Assembly (NCBI GenBank): GCA_030867875.1
Contig: JAOWCC010001589.1
Coordinates: forward strand, 148,215,745 to 148,279,744
Length of the DNA stretch: 64,000 bases
Reading direction: 5' to 3'
Source of the DNA: Actinernus sp. WN-2022
Lineage: Eukaryota > Cnidaria > Anthozoa > Actiniaria > Actinernidae
Position 1 is the stretch's first letter. Each line of letters starts with the position of its first letter. The translations under genes were made by a program, and so were the position numbers. Below the pieces are notes generated by a model. It saw nothing but the letters and a program-made list of their open reading frames with translations. It did not search any database and had not been told where the DNA came from. Positions 1-10,400 of the stretch are shown piece by piece.

Positions 1-226
1 CATTTTGAATGTCGTGGCAGCTCTTCCAAATATGGAATATGGAATTTTCCTAATATGGAAGAGGCCGCGGGAAGTTAATTCAAAACGACACTTTTGCTTG
101 CTATTTTATTGATATATCAAACAACGAGTGTCGATTTAGAGGTCTGGGACCTAGAAACCGCCATTTTGAATGTCGTGGCAGCTCTTCCAACTATGGAATA
201 TGGAATTTTCCTAATATGGAAGAGGG
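1..226. repeat. Direct duplication of a ~65-bp segment
   Basis: Bases 1-65 recur almost unchanged at 162-226 (shared start CATTTTGAATGTCGTGGCAG), giving a 161-bp period that continues off the left edge. No protein match was recognised; it looks like the end of a tandem or dispersed repeat. Confidence 0.7.
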
Positions 227-237
227 CAGAGGGAACA

Positions 238-321
238 GTGAGTTTTGTTTCCCGAAATTCTCGATATTTCCCGAGACGCCAGTCGAGGTAAACATCGAGA
301 GTCGAGGGAAACGAAACTCAC
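238..321. repeat. Imperfect inverted repeat
   Basis: GTGAGTTTTGTTTCCCG at 238 is mirrored by CGAGGGAAACGAAACTCAC ending at 321, and further TTTCCCGAG-type blocks lie nearby. Probably a small palindromic repeat; no coding potential seen. Confidence 0.5.
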
Positions 322-678
322 TTGTTTCCCGAGTGACCAGTCGGGGTTTGTCGTCTTCTCTTCGGGGAGCTGCTGCCAGCGTCGCTACAGCATTTTTTGT
401 AACGTTTCGTTTGTTTCTTGCATCTTATTTTAGCTACCAATTTATTTCCCTAACGCTTGATAAAGATGTAAATTGTTTCTTTGGGGCTGGTTCCATTTTA
501 AACGCTTTCTTTCGACGAAAAAGATAAGCTTGTGATGAAGATCTAGATGTTTTGGTAAACAAATATTTACCGCCTTTAGCTAGCCAGTTATCACGAGGTG
601 ATCACGTGGCGGGAGACAACTGGGAATTGTTGCCCGTTCGGGTAACAGTTTATTTTGTTACTTGTCAGTTGACCATAA
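322..678. other. No recognised feature
   Basis: AT-rich intergenic sequence in which I see no gene, RNA or clear repeat boundary. Confidence 0.5.
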
Positions 679-1252
679 ATAATAATAATAGTCTTTATTA
701 ATACTACACATCAGACGTGTAATACATCAGGCGTGTATACACATCAGTTTACATGTAATAATGATATTTTATATATAATAATGTAGAATAGTAACTCGAT
801 AAATAAATGTATTGTAATGTAAAATATAATAATAATTGCCACAAATATTCTGCTAATAATTGTTGTTATATTAATTGAAAAAGACATCTGTTAAAAAACG
901 ATCTTTTAAATCTTTCAGTCCTGACTTTGGGAAGAATAAACTGGTGCCCACACTCTCGAAGGATTCTCCCTCCCAGTTAGGTGGCAGGAGCTCATACAGG
1001 GCATGCTTTGGATCATTAATGATTCATTTCCACATCTTAGTGTCTGTCTCTAATTACATCAGATATAATTATGCTTTTAGTAGTATAGCCAAACCGAAAT
1101 GTTCGTTTACAAAACCTATCAATACGTTCAAGGTATTTGGTCTGATAAGCAGAGCCCCATACTTCAATACCATATAAAAATAAGGACATTATAAGAGAGT
1201 CAAGTAGTTTGGTCATGTACCTCCGGGTTCTCCGGTTTTCCTCCCTCCGCAA
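679..1252 (-). mobile_element. 3' end of a LINE (non-LTR retrotransposon), minus strand
   Basis: Reading leftwards, the frame at 1252-1037 gives a typical reverse-transcriptase C-terminal region (motifs LFLYGIEVWG and YLERIDRFCKRTFRFGY), followed by an AT-rich 3' region that ends in AATAAAGACTATTATTATT at 679-700. This is how CR1/L2-type LINEs of the Jockey group end (3' microsatellite instead of poly-A). It is truncated at its 5' end and lacks the catalytic motif, so it is dead. Confidence 0.75.
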
Positions 1253-1299
1253 AAAAACAACACGCTGAATCCCAATTCGATCTGTGGATTAGTCGGGAC

Positions 1300-1805
1300 C
1301 TGGCTTTGATCAGCCCCCATGGTTGTTTCAGGCCTCGTTAGAAATTCAGAGCTTTTTTTTTAGCTCAGCAGAATTTGACACCCATTTCCGTAAGTTAAAC
1401 CCTCCATCCTGCATACATGATTTCGCCTTGCAGTAGAACTGAAATGCTTCTTGAGTCTCGTTTGCTCCAGACGTCAAGTCATCAACATGCGAAGCACGAA
1501 GAATCTTATCAACAAACAACTCTGTGTCAGATCCATGTACCTCGACAGATGATGTCTTATAGTTCCATTCAAGAGAAAGGGGCTCGAGTAAATACCAAAG
1601 ACCACTCGAGTGAACCTGCGAACAATCAGGTTTGGATCCTCTTTGCTCATATCATCTCTATAGGAAACGCAAGGCATCCCAGTCCTCTTCATTGACACCG
1701 ACCATTCAGAATGCTTTCTCTATATCCCCAAGTAATGCTACTCTGATCACATCACCATACTGTTTGAAAATCTCGGGTCGTCGTCGCAGCCGCCTTAGCA
1801 AGACA
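1300..1805 (-). mobile_element. BEL/Pao retrotransposon reverse-transcriptase fragment, minus strand
   Basis: The minus-strand translation from about 1800 to 1300 shows the BEL/Pao reverse-transcriptase core: DIEKAF with following VGVNEEDWDALR, then DPNLIVRRFTRVVFG with SSPFLLN and TIRHHLS, then a decayed catalytic VDDL block near 1480. There are several frame changes and stops (for example after DIEKAF), so this is a pseudogene fragment. It is cut at 1813 by an inverted-repeat element. LTRs were not found. Confidence 0.8.
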
Positions 1806-1812
1806 TCAAGCC

Positions 1813-2175
1813 TATACATGCATCAGGAGTTCCGGACTTCCGGTTGGATCACACTGCATTCTGGGTAGGTGGGCTCAGAAAAGTGGGCATCAACTTCCAG
1901 AGCGGCCATATTGGATTTGAGCGCAGTCAACTTGGAAACTTTATTAATTCCGTTCTAAAGCTTAAACATCGACTTAGAACTCCCAACTGAAGAATCTGTA
2001 AAGGTAAGATATTCCGTGTATTAGGTAGTAAGTTTTTGAACTTGCAAAGGAGCAAAAATTGACTGCACTCAAATCCAATATGGCGATCTAGAAGTTGATG
2101 CCCACTTTTCTGAGCCCACCTACCCAGAATGCAGTGTGATCCAACCGGAAGTCCGGAACTCCTGATGCATGTATA
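1813..2175. mobile_element. Inverted-repeat element (MITE-like), ~117-bp arms
   Basis: The left arm 1813-1931 (begins TATACATGCATCAGGAGTTC) is nearly the exact reverse complement of the right arm 2059-2175, with a ~127-bp unique centre. TA flanks both ends, which would fit a TA-targeting transposon, but a two-base duplication proves little. It abuts and probably interrupts the neighbouring BEL/Pao fragment. Confidence 0.8.
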
Positions 2176-2711
2176 TTGACTATTGAGGCTTAAATGGTAG
2201 TTATCTGCAGACCTAGAAGACATGCAAACCATGCACTGTAGTCATTCATGCCATTGCACACACCCACAGAATTGATACAAGTGTAGTACGGAAAGGATCT
2301 GATGTAGATAAGATGTGCGACAGCCTAAACAAGGAACTATCAAGGCATCGGGTTAGAGTGAGTACTCGGTGAGTACTATGTCGTCTAACCCTGCGCCCTC
2401 TGTTGATTTAAGAGTGCGCGATGCACCCCTCTTCATTCCTTACACCGCCGTCTTCCATGTGAGATGCTTAAAACCATATACGTATGGCCTTTGACAAGCA
2501 CATAATTACATTGTGTTTCACTGCTATTATTCTCAAAAACAACACACTTGTCCCCAGAGGAAGCTAGGCTCATTTAATCTACTGCGCCCAATCAAGCATA
2601 ATAACAAAACGTTTTCAAAAGCAACTCAACTGCGACGTGTTTACTTCTGGAAGAGAGAACCAAACTTCTCGCAGATTAGTTCTCTTCCTCGGAGATCATA
2701 GCATTACAATC
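2176..2711. other. Unassigned, probably retroelement-derived
   Basis: No gene recognised. The first ~150 bases may be the continuation of the BEL/Pao fragment beyond the inverted-repeat insertion, but motifs are too decayed to call. Confidence 0.3.
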
Positions 2712-2806
2712 TAATAGCATGACATTTCGGGAAATTAGCGATTAAATTTCCTCCCGAGGCTCTCGGGAAAATTTAATCGCTAATGTCCCTCATGTCATGC
2801 TATTAC
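2712..2806. repeat. Near-perfect 95-bp palindrome
   Basis: TAATAGCATGACATTTCGGG at 2712 pairs with the mirror end near 2806 (GTCATGCTATTA), with the arms meeting around CCCGAGGCTCTCGGG at about 2754-2768. It can form one long hairpin in DNA or RNA; probably a short palindromic MITE. Confidence 0.75.
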
Positions 2807-2857
2807 TTATAATTATACATCAACAATAATTTATGCATTCACTTCCGGTCCCTAAGC

Positions 2858-3690
2858 CTATGCAAACCACATTCTTTCAATAAACTTTCCCTGTGCACCA
2901 GTTATTAACTTAGCTGCTTCAAATTGGACACTTTCTAGTAAATTAGCTTCACCCAAAGAACACCCATTCCACACCACGTCAGCATATTCCATATTAGAAC
3001 GAACAAGAGATTTATTAAGAATTTCAAATGTTGATCTCGGAAGCTTAAATCTAAGACCTTTCAATAAATTTAACTTTTTCATTGCCTTTTGGCGTAACTT
3101 AAGGGTATGGGCCCTCCACGGCATGTTATTAGAACGTGAAACGCCTAAGTGTTCGTGAGTACTTACTTCATCAATAGGTGTATCCGACAAGTTTAGAATA
3201 GGATGCTGGAGTTTACCCCTTTTAAGTGAAAAAACATACTTTTCGTCTTAGACACATTCATCATAACATTCCATTCGTCGGACCACGAAGAAATAACAGA
3301 AAGATCGTTATTCAAGGTATGGACCGTTGCATCAAGAGTTGAAACCTCTTCAAGGAGTGTATCATCCGCGAAAAGAAAACAATTGCTATTAATATCAATC
3401 TGGATATCATTAATAAATCATAATATAAATCAAAAATAAAAGCGGGCCAAGAACAGATCCTTTATGTACCCCAGCTTTAAGTTCACCTAGTGCCTTCAAT
3501 GACAACACGCTACAATCTACCGCTCAGGTAACTTTCGAACCAATTAAAAAGGGTACCTTCAATTCCCAGAAATTTCAATTTGGCTAAAAGACCATCATGC
3601 CATACCTTATCAAATGCTTTAGATATTTCTAAGAACACTGCTCTTACTTCATTTCCTCGGTCCAGCGCTTCGTAAATTGTATGCACTATA
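2858..3690 (-). mobile_element. LINE reverse-transcriptase fragment, minus strand, broken
   Basis: Reading leftwards from 3690: EALDRGNEVRAVFLEISKAF followed by DKVWHDG near 3650-3590 (RT finger/palm), then the catalytic FADDT box with TLLEEVSTLDATVHTLNNDL near 3380, then the C-terminal region at 3190-2858 (LVRSNMEYADVVWNG). Frame changes occur near 3210 and 3460. The 5' side is cut at 3690 by the 3' tail of another LINE, so that one inserted into this one. Confidence 0.85.
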
Positions 3691-5440
3691 TAATAATAAT
3701 AATAATAATAATAATAGTCTTTATTCGTCTATAAAAAATACATAACAGACGTTACATTTATATATAAGTATATATAGAGGTTAAACACTATTACAAACTT
3801 AAGTTACCTAAATCCATCTAAAAGTATTAAAGCTAGCTAAAAGACTTTTATTACTATATAAGACGATGAAACAATAAATAGAAAAAGATACAGGGAAGAA
3901 ACTATAATGTAATGCTAAGTCGTATCTAAAATGTAAGCGGTTGACAAAACTATTTTTAAAACGTTCTGTACTAACTCTTGGCTTGTGGCTACTACCTTTT
4001 CTAAGGTTATACTTTGTGCTTTTTAGAACAGGAGCTATGGCTCTTAACGGATGGTTTGTATCAGAAACTATCTTTTTTTTAATCTTATTGTCCATTTTCT
4101 CTAGCAGGTTATTTACATTGATTCTCTGACGTGTATACCTTCGTTTGAAGCAGCAATCAAAGAAGCATTGTATCGTGTACAGTTCGGTGGACTAACGCCA
4201 TACACAGAGAAGCCATAAGTAATTTTAGAGAGAACAATATATTTGAATAAATAATCAATAGCTTTTTGGTCTAATCCATCCTTTCTAAGTGACCGAATAA
4301 CATATAGGCATATATTGGCCTCCTTCAGTTTCAAACTAACATGTGCATTAAATATACAGTTCGATTGTAGGATAACACCAAGCAATGCAATTTAAGCTCC
4401 TTGATCGAGCTGATGAATTCCTCTGACAGGCTCAAAGTTAATAGTGTTTTCCTGTTTATGGAGGACTAACTCGTGGCACTTCTTAGGATTACATTTCATA
4501 CGATTGTCCTCTGTCCATTTAAGAAAGTCATTGATAATATATGTAGATCTGTCCGGGGAGTTCTTATTGACTACAACCTGAATAGTGCAGTCATCCGCAT
4601 ACTTACAAAGCAAAGCTTCTCCTCCTGAGCCTAACGCAAGGTCACTTAAAAACATCACAAATAGATACGGTCCACTGACACTTCCTTGGGTAGTTCCTTT
4701 ATTAACTCTCATCCAGTCTGTTGTTACTCCCCTGACACAAACCCTCTGCATGGTAACGATTCTTTAGAAAATTAAGGTACCAGTTTATGATATACTTGTT
4801 TAAGGGCCACGCCTTCATCTTTTCAGACAGGATGCTGTGTTTCACACTATCAAAGGCTTTGCTGAAGTCCATCGAGAACATTATCCACCAACTGCATCAC
4901 CGTTAAATCACAAGGGCGAAACCCAGATAGAGAACGGTAGAAAAAAACATTACAACTAATTAATAAAATTTCATGTTTTAGCAAATTTTGCTAAAACATG
5001 AAAGAAGCGACACAGGGCGATAGTCTGACTTAAGCTGCCAATTATCTCTTTTGAGTAAAGGTAAAACATTAGCTAATTTCCAAAGATGTGGAAACTTACC
5101 AAGAGCGAGAGACATATTAAACGTAAGTGGCTTGGAAATCCCGGGTACAAACATAGCTTAATCATTCTATTAATAATTCCATCAGTTCCACAGACTTTAG
5201 TTACGTCTAGAAGACTAAGAATGTTAGCAACTTCTTCCTCGGTAGCAACAATCGTAAATAACGAAGAATTAGATACACGGATGAGATTAGGAACTGTGGC
5301 AGTAGCTATAGGTATATATAATATGGGTCTGACTGACAAAATAATCGTTAAAAATCTCCGCTTTCTTCTTCGGATCAGATTGGTGACCTGTGTGAAGGAA
5401 GCTCTAGAGAGATCTCCCAATCGGCGAAATGCACTACTAG
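3691..5440 (-). mobile_element. LINE, minus strand, broken reverse transcriptase
   Basis: Starts on its 3' side with a TAA/ATT microsatellite tail (3691-3716) and AATAAAGACTA. Going leftwards in protein order: VATEEEVANILSLLDV then TKVCGTDGIINRMIKLC (5260-5150, RT entry), LGKFPHLWKLANVLPL (5110-5060), SKAFDS-type block near 4870, KGTTQGSVSGPYLF and the catalytic CKYADDCT (4751-4392), then the C-terminal SKITYGFSVYG region (4385-4113). At least four frame breaks. A small palindromic insertion lies near 4965-5000 (CATGTTTTAGCAAATTTTGC mirrored). Its 5' end meets the BEL/Pao piece at about 5440. Confidence 0.85.
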
Positions 5441-5444
5441 ACAT

Positions 5445-7680
5445 ACTCATTGGCGACTCTGTATTGGATACTTGACGAGACCAGAATATGGAAGCAATTC
5501 GTTGAGAATAGGGCTGACGAAACGAGACGGAATGTACCCGTATCTTCATGGCACTTCTGTCCGGGACCAGAAAACTCGGCCTACATTCCTTCGAGGGGTG
5601 CCAAGGCTTCCGATTTGGGTAACAACCCCAAGTGGTGGCATGACCCTGATTGGTTGCAATTGTCAAGGGAGTATTGGCCTCGACAGCAAACTCTAGATGT
5701 TCCTTCCACCGATTCATTGGATGAATTGAAAGCGGGAACCTAGAAGACTTCTGCATGAAACCGGAGAATGTGGATAAAGGCTTAACAGAAACTCACACAG
5801 AGCCACACAATGGCCACAGCATGCCTACGATATCACTTCTACCAATAACAGAGAAGACAATGTCAACCTTGAGACTAGTGGAGGTCATCCAACCTGCGGA
5901 CTACGGTGACTACCACAGGTTAATCAGAGTAACTGCATTAGTGCTAAGGTTTTTCAACAATCTCAAGAGAAGGAAGTAGAACTGCAAGACTTACCAGGAT
6001 GTCGTAACTCCAGAAGAGATGACGGAGTTCATGAGGCTGTGGATGATTGATCTGCAGAAGGTGCTCAAGGAGCAAAGGAACTTCGAGGACTTGCAGGGAC
6101 AACTCGGGTTTTTTGAAGATGAATGCAATGTACTAAGATGTAGAGGACGATTGTCTAAAGCTCCTTTACCAGCAGAAGCACGGTTCCCGATCATACTGTC
6201 ATGAGAGCATCATGTCACGAGATGACACAGGCACGGCACAACGGGAGGCTAATTCTAAACTTTGACAAGCATATGGACTCAGATTTAAAAAGGGTTAAGA
6301 AGCAAGCCGATTTTCAGTTTCAAGAACGTAGGAAATGATAGTTGAGCATTGTCACAAGAAAGTTTTCCATGGAGGAATCAAAGAAACTTTAACTGAACTC
6401 CGAGTTCAATTATGGGTTCCAAGAGGGCGGCTGTTAGTGCACGTGAGGATAGTGTATTGTACAAGAAGTTGAGGACCACCTTTCAAGCTACCACCAATGT
6501 CGGACCTTCCATCAGTCAGACTTACAGAAACATTTGCCTTTACAACGTGGGAGTAGAATATGCTGGACCCCTATACCTAAGGTCACTAGATCCCAGTAAG
6601 GTTATGCATAAGACGTACATATGTATAGTCTCTTCACGTGTGCTGCATCTATAGCGCTCTACATTTGGAGCTAGCCCCAAACCTGACTGCTGAGGCGTTT
6701 AACAGCTGTTTGCGTCGATTTATTGGAAGAAGAGGGATACCAAGTTCCATCACATCTGACAACGAGAAAACCTTTAAGCGCGCCAAGAATGAGCACACAA
6801 GGTTCAACGATGAAACAGCACAGCAGTATGCAACAGGAAGGGGAATCGAATGGCACTTCATCATTCAAAGTTGTATAGTAGTATTAGATTTTAGCCCTTT
6901 GTTTTTAGATTATGCAATTCAGCCATTTGGCTACAATGTAATTCTTAATAAACTATCTATCTACCATGCATGGTGGGGTGTTATCTATGAGCGTATGGTG
7001 CAGTTAGTCAAGAAAAGTGTGAGGAAGGTACTCGGCAAGGCAAGGTTAACTTACGAAGAAATACTGACAGCAGTTAGTAGTGGAGGTGGAAGGCATTTTG
7101 AACTCACGACCATTAACGTACATCGAGACAGACATCTGTGAGCAGCCACTCACACATTTGCAACTCATTGTTGGCAGACGCCTGTCAACATTACCAGCCC
7201 CTATGAAGTCTCAAGATGAAGATGAAAGTAAACCATCGATGCGGTAAAGAGCTTCCTACTTGAACTCACTACGTGACCATTTCTGGAGCAGATGGAGGAA
7301 GGAATATATCTTGAGTTTGAGAGAATTCCAGCGAATTGGAAGCGAGAGTGATCGAATGGTGAAGTTATCCTCATACATGATGAATGTCAGCCACGTAGTA
7401 ACCGTGGAATACAGGCGTGGTGACAGACTGACTCAAAAGCGGAGATGGAGAAGTCAGAGGGGTTACTGTTAGGACCTTGACGAATAGAGGAACGATTACA
7501 ATCCTAAGACGGCCTGTACAGGAGGAAGATGAAAACGCCTATCCGCCGAGGAACGAACCAGCCAAGACCTGTAACTCAGAAGACACCGTAGAGAGCTGCA
7601 TCCTTGCATGCAAGGAACCGTATAAAGGAACTTGCCATTAACCAATCAGTCTATACTGTTTGTCAAGGGGGAGTGAGAGC
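5445..7680 (+). mobile_element. BEL/Pao retrotransposon 3' half: RNase H to integrase, decayed
   Basis: Order in the plus direction: an RNase H-like block (LYWILDETRIWKQFVEN near 5462-5520, then SSWHFCPGPEN and WPRQQ), a linker ending VIQPADYGDYHRLIRV (5890-5930), the integrase zinc-finger side (6080-6200), the integrase core (AGPLYLRSLDPS near 6570; RGIPSSITSDNEKTFK near 6735; YERMVQLVKKSVRKVLGKA near 6990) and the C-terminal chromodomain-side block (LRDHFWSRWRKEYILSLREF at 7265-7325). Stops and frameshifts are frequent. Cellular role: copy-and-paste retroelement polyprotein; here a dead remnant. The 5' half and LTRs are not seen. Confidence 0.85.
6871..6968 (+). mobile_element. Short LINE/SINE 3'-end insertion inside the BEL/Pao integrase
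   Basis: The integrase frame runs cleanly to ...WHFIIQ at about 6868 and resumes with WWGVIYERM at about 6970. The ~98 bases between are foreign, AT-rich, and end in AATAAACTATCTATCTACC, a polyadenylation-like motif followed by a (CTAT)n tail as at LINE 3' ends. It is therefore a 5'-truncated retro-insertion younger than the BEL/Pao element. Confidence 0.65.
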
Positions 7681-7708
7681 CATTTTTTGTAAGGATTAGA
7701 CAATTAAA

Positions 7709-7795
7709 CGCGAGTGTTTTATGGGATTTAGAGTGTCGAATATTAGATATAAGGCCACGAGCGAGACACTCTAAATCCCATAAACCACGAGTGTT
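7709..7795. repeat. Hairpin-forming inverted repeat
   Basis: CGAGTGTTTTATGGGATTTA at about 7711 with GAGTGTC is mirrored by GACACTCTAAATCCCATAAA at 7765-7784, loop about 26 bases. Just downstream of the BEL/Pao coding end, so it could belong to that element's 3' region or be a separate small palindrome. Confidence 0.6.
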
Positions 7796-8279
7796 CATTG
7801 TCAAACCATGCACCTTAGAATATGGTGACATATACGAAGGAATTTTGAAAGCTTTTATGATTTCTCACTGATTCGTCAACATAACTAGCTCCACATGATA
7901 GGGGAATAATGGTTATGAATGATCGTTGTTGAGCGCGCTACGGCGTTTGCCTCTGACTTATGAATACCGCAAAATCGCTGCTGGCTGGCTGGAAAGCAGC
8001 ACTGCTGTTTGCGTGTTTGGTATGTTGTTTATAAAAAGCAGTGGCGAGAAATGAGTGAATTAACGGAGCTAGAGGTTAGGTGAAAATATATCTCGCACCA
8101 AGATTCAGCGGGTCGAGGTAGCATCCAAGACGGCATCGAAGACGCTTCCGAAATCAGTCACCCGTCATGTCGATCTAATCCAGTAGAATTTCAAGGAGCT
8201 AAATTTTTTTAGGATGCATTCTGTTTTACCACTCGAAGGTCGACGGAGAACCTTCAAAAGGCTTAAAAGCCCCTCTATG
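7796..8279. other. No recognised gene
   Basis: May include an LTR remnant of the adjacent BEL/Pao element (TATAAAAAGCAG near 8029 is TATA-like), but no second copy is in the window to confirm it. Confidence 0.25.
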
Positions 8280-8469
8280 AAGGTCTCCGAGGGCCTACGA
8301 TTTATCATCCTTATCCGAGAAGACGTGAAGGTCTAACCATTTGCAGTTCGATCACAAAGGCAGCACATTCTACGCAGTTATTTTAAGACCCTTGGTCCGG
8401 CCGGGGTTTGAACCCGCGATCCCCGACACGACAGACCGGCGCTTGACCACTGAGCTAATCAGGCGGCGG
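8280..8469 (-). mobile_element. tRNA-derived SINE, minus strand (copy 1)
   Basis: On the minus strand the head reads TTAGCTCAGTGGTCAAGCGC (A box) and GGTTCAAACC (B box, complement of 8404-8414), i.e. an internal RNA polymerase III promoter of tRNA type. The body after it (GTGCTGCCTTTGTGATCGAA, then AATGGTTAGACCTTCACGTC and TTCTCGGATAAGGAT) is shared with copies at 59371-59628 and 60610-60790, which shows a SINE family rather than a tRNA gene. Confidence 0.85.
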
Positions 8470-8814
8470 TTAAGGTTACCGGATACCTTCGCGGGTCTCT
8501 CTCGTTAATAATTTTGTACGCGCGTTGTTTTAAAGAAAACTATAGAAACCTATATACCTCTGTAAAGCTTATGAAGTGCAGAATACGCTGAATGGATTTG
8601 TTTAAAAAAATATTTAATTGTAAAGCAATGCTAAGCCAACAAACGCAAAACTGACATGGTTTATAAAAGTGAATTAGCAGCCTTCGGGTTAACGCATAAA
8701 AACAATTCAACTGCACAATGTCAATCAGCACATGACAGCCTAAAAAAGGGTGTGAGCATTTGTTGATATTTTACTTTACAAAAAACATACCTTGAAGGTA
8801 TCCGGTAACCTTAA
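8470..8814. mobile_element. TTAA-flanked inverted-repeat element (345 bp, copy 1)
   Basis: TTAA at 8470-8473 and 8811-8814; between them perfect 17-bp inverted termini GGTTACCGGATACCTTC (8474-8490) and GAAGGTATCCGGTAACC (8794-8810). No coding capacity. TTAA target sites are used by piggyBac, Kolobok and Sola3 families; with no transposase visible I cannot choose. Related to 36036-37511 and 53500-54955. Confidence 0.9.
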
Positions 8815-9968
8815 ATCTCCAGTACCATAGTAAAAGTTGGATTTGTTGCTGTGCGAAAATTATATTTTGCAAAGCGAAGGTGGTGACGACAAAAGCATAT
8901 TTATAGGAAGCATTTCGCTTGAACACAGCTAGGTTTTCGAGCTTAGGTAATCTTATTTTATTTTGATGGACGTACATAGTTTACAAATATTGTTCAGAAT
9001 TTCAAGTGCGAACACGATGCAGAATGCTGAAATCCGGTCAGCGGAAATACCATGAGCCGCAAACCATGTGCGTGTGCTGCCTTTGTGACGGCATCGCCAT
9101 TGTTCACTGACCGGAAGGTATGTTTTATGGTTCGGGTTGGGGTTAGTTTATATGGTCAGAGGTTGGAGAGATTCCGTGAAGTGTCTATTTATTTTATGTA
9201 CAACATAGAAAGAGTAAGGCAGCCCAAGAGCCCAAATCCTTCGTTTATTTGGCGGGTAGGCAGCAGGCCTGGCTGGTATGTTTCTTAGTGGGTCAATGGG
9301 ATCCCTGTGGTTTGAGACAAGGCTGTATGGATCGAGCTGTTGTCGATTCGGTGTTATTAGCACAACAGGGTTCAGGGTCACTTCCGGTCACGAGAATGTA
9401 CGTATGTTGGTACTGACCACCGTGATGCTGAGACGTCTAAGGAAAATTTTCCAAAAAATATCAACAGTGTAATTTCTAAATACCCGCAGTGGAAAATTTA
9501 TATACTCGGGCAAAAAACCATCGATGGCAAGATATTGATGCATGGATGAACTCCCATAGATCTATTTTTCGACATTTTCCTGTGCGGCTGTCATAGACGC
9601 TAACCTAGGTCCCTACGCCATAAAATTGCACAGATTAAACATATTTTGCTTCCTGCGAATTCGTCAAAATCCTGGACATCTATTAGGATGCAAGACAAAT
9701 TCGAAAGGAAAAGCATAGTCGTTCGCCTTTCGAATTTATTATTCTACTACCTTTCTGCAATGCAATTTACGTAATTATACGCAACTCCCAACCTGGTAAA
9801 CATTGTCACACACCACTCGACCTCCGGCTTTAGCTTAAACTAAAATATTACGGATTCAGATATTACAGTCTAAAAAGCCGACCAAGTACTGTTTTCAGAT
9901 TTATAAGACACACATTTCCCAGCTAAATGACAGCAAGACAACCCCCCTCCCCCCTCGTAGTCACATAC
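8815..9968. other. No recognised gene; possible intron of the TMEM68-like gene
   Basis: I see no exon, RNA or clear repeat. If the TMEM68-like gene continues leftwards, this is intronic. Short open frames on both strands around 9050-9470 have no recognised similarity. Confidence 0.3.
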
Positions 9969-10179
9969 CATGCCAGTACTGTCCGTGCGCATCGAACACC
10001 GCAGCAATAGCCTGTGTCGCAGCCAGCCAAAAGTTGTCCGTATACGCATCGTAGATTTGCCGTCTTCTAAAGAGATAAACATTAACGAATATGGCAGCAG
10101 AGTACATGGCCACGAGGAAGATGACTGGATAAACGAATATGACCACGAATGGCGAGATGAGAAGGAGAAACCAGTCCAT
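9969..10179 (-). CDS. TMEM68-like acyltransferase family protein, one N-terminal exon (partial)
   Basis: The minus-strand translation from the ATG at 10179 is about 70 residues: a hydrophobic segment of two membrane passes (WFLLLISPFVVIFVYPVIF and following), a basic stop (FRRRQ), then DAYTDNFWLAATQAIAAVFD and AHGQYWHG. The arrangement membrane segment, Y..N.W..A...IA...D.H...WHG is that of TMEM68, an ER-membrane DGAT-related acyltransferase involved in glycerolipid synthesis. The exon ends at a GT donor (GGTATGTG) right after the first base of a Gly codon, where homologues continue with the acyltransferase HX4D core. That core was not found in 1-9968, so the rest is either beyond the left edge or lost. 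Upstream of the ATG the frame meets TAA at about 10215; the exon could instead be internal with a weak acceptor there. Confidence 0.65.
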
Positions 10180-10355
10180 GTTCGACTTCAACGCGTCGAA
10201 TGTGGCTTGTTAACCGAGGATAATAATTTAAGTAGGGGCCTGGCACTACTTTAGTATTATTATGGCCCTGTTTATTGGATATTTGGATCCCGGAAAGGAA
10301 TACTTCATTGCATTCCAAACCAGTTGAACCGAATAACGCACGTTCATTCCTTTTC

Positions 10356-10370
10356 TACTAACTCTTTCAG
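10356..10370 (+). promoter_or_regulatory. Candidate splice branch point and acceptor in the GAREM-like 5' leader
   Basis: TACTAAC at 10356-10362 is followed by CTTTCAG ending at 10370: a textbook branch point, short pyrimidine run and 3' splice site 30 bases before the ATG. It suggests a spliced 5' leader whose first exon lies upstream, on the other side of the TMEM68-like exon. Not proven without transcripts. Confidence 0.5.
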
Positions 10371-10400
10371 CTAGGTACTCTTTGATTTCTGACAATTAAG

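Noticed and set aside
8399..8469. A tRNA gene on the minus strand
   Set aside because: A and B boxes are present, but the sequence runs on into a conserved SINE body shared with two other loci, and a clean cloverleaf acceptor stem is not seen.
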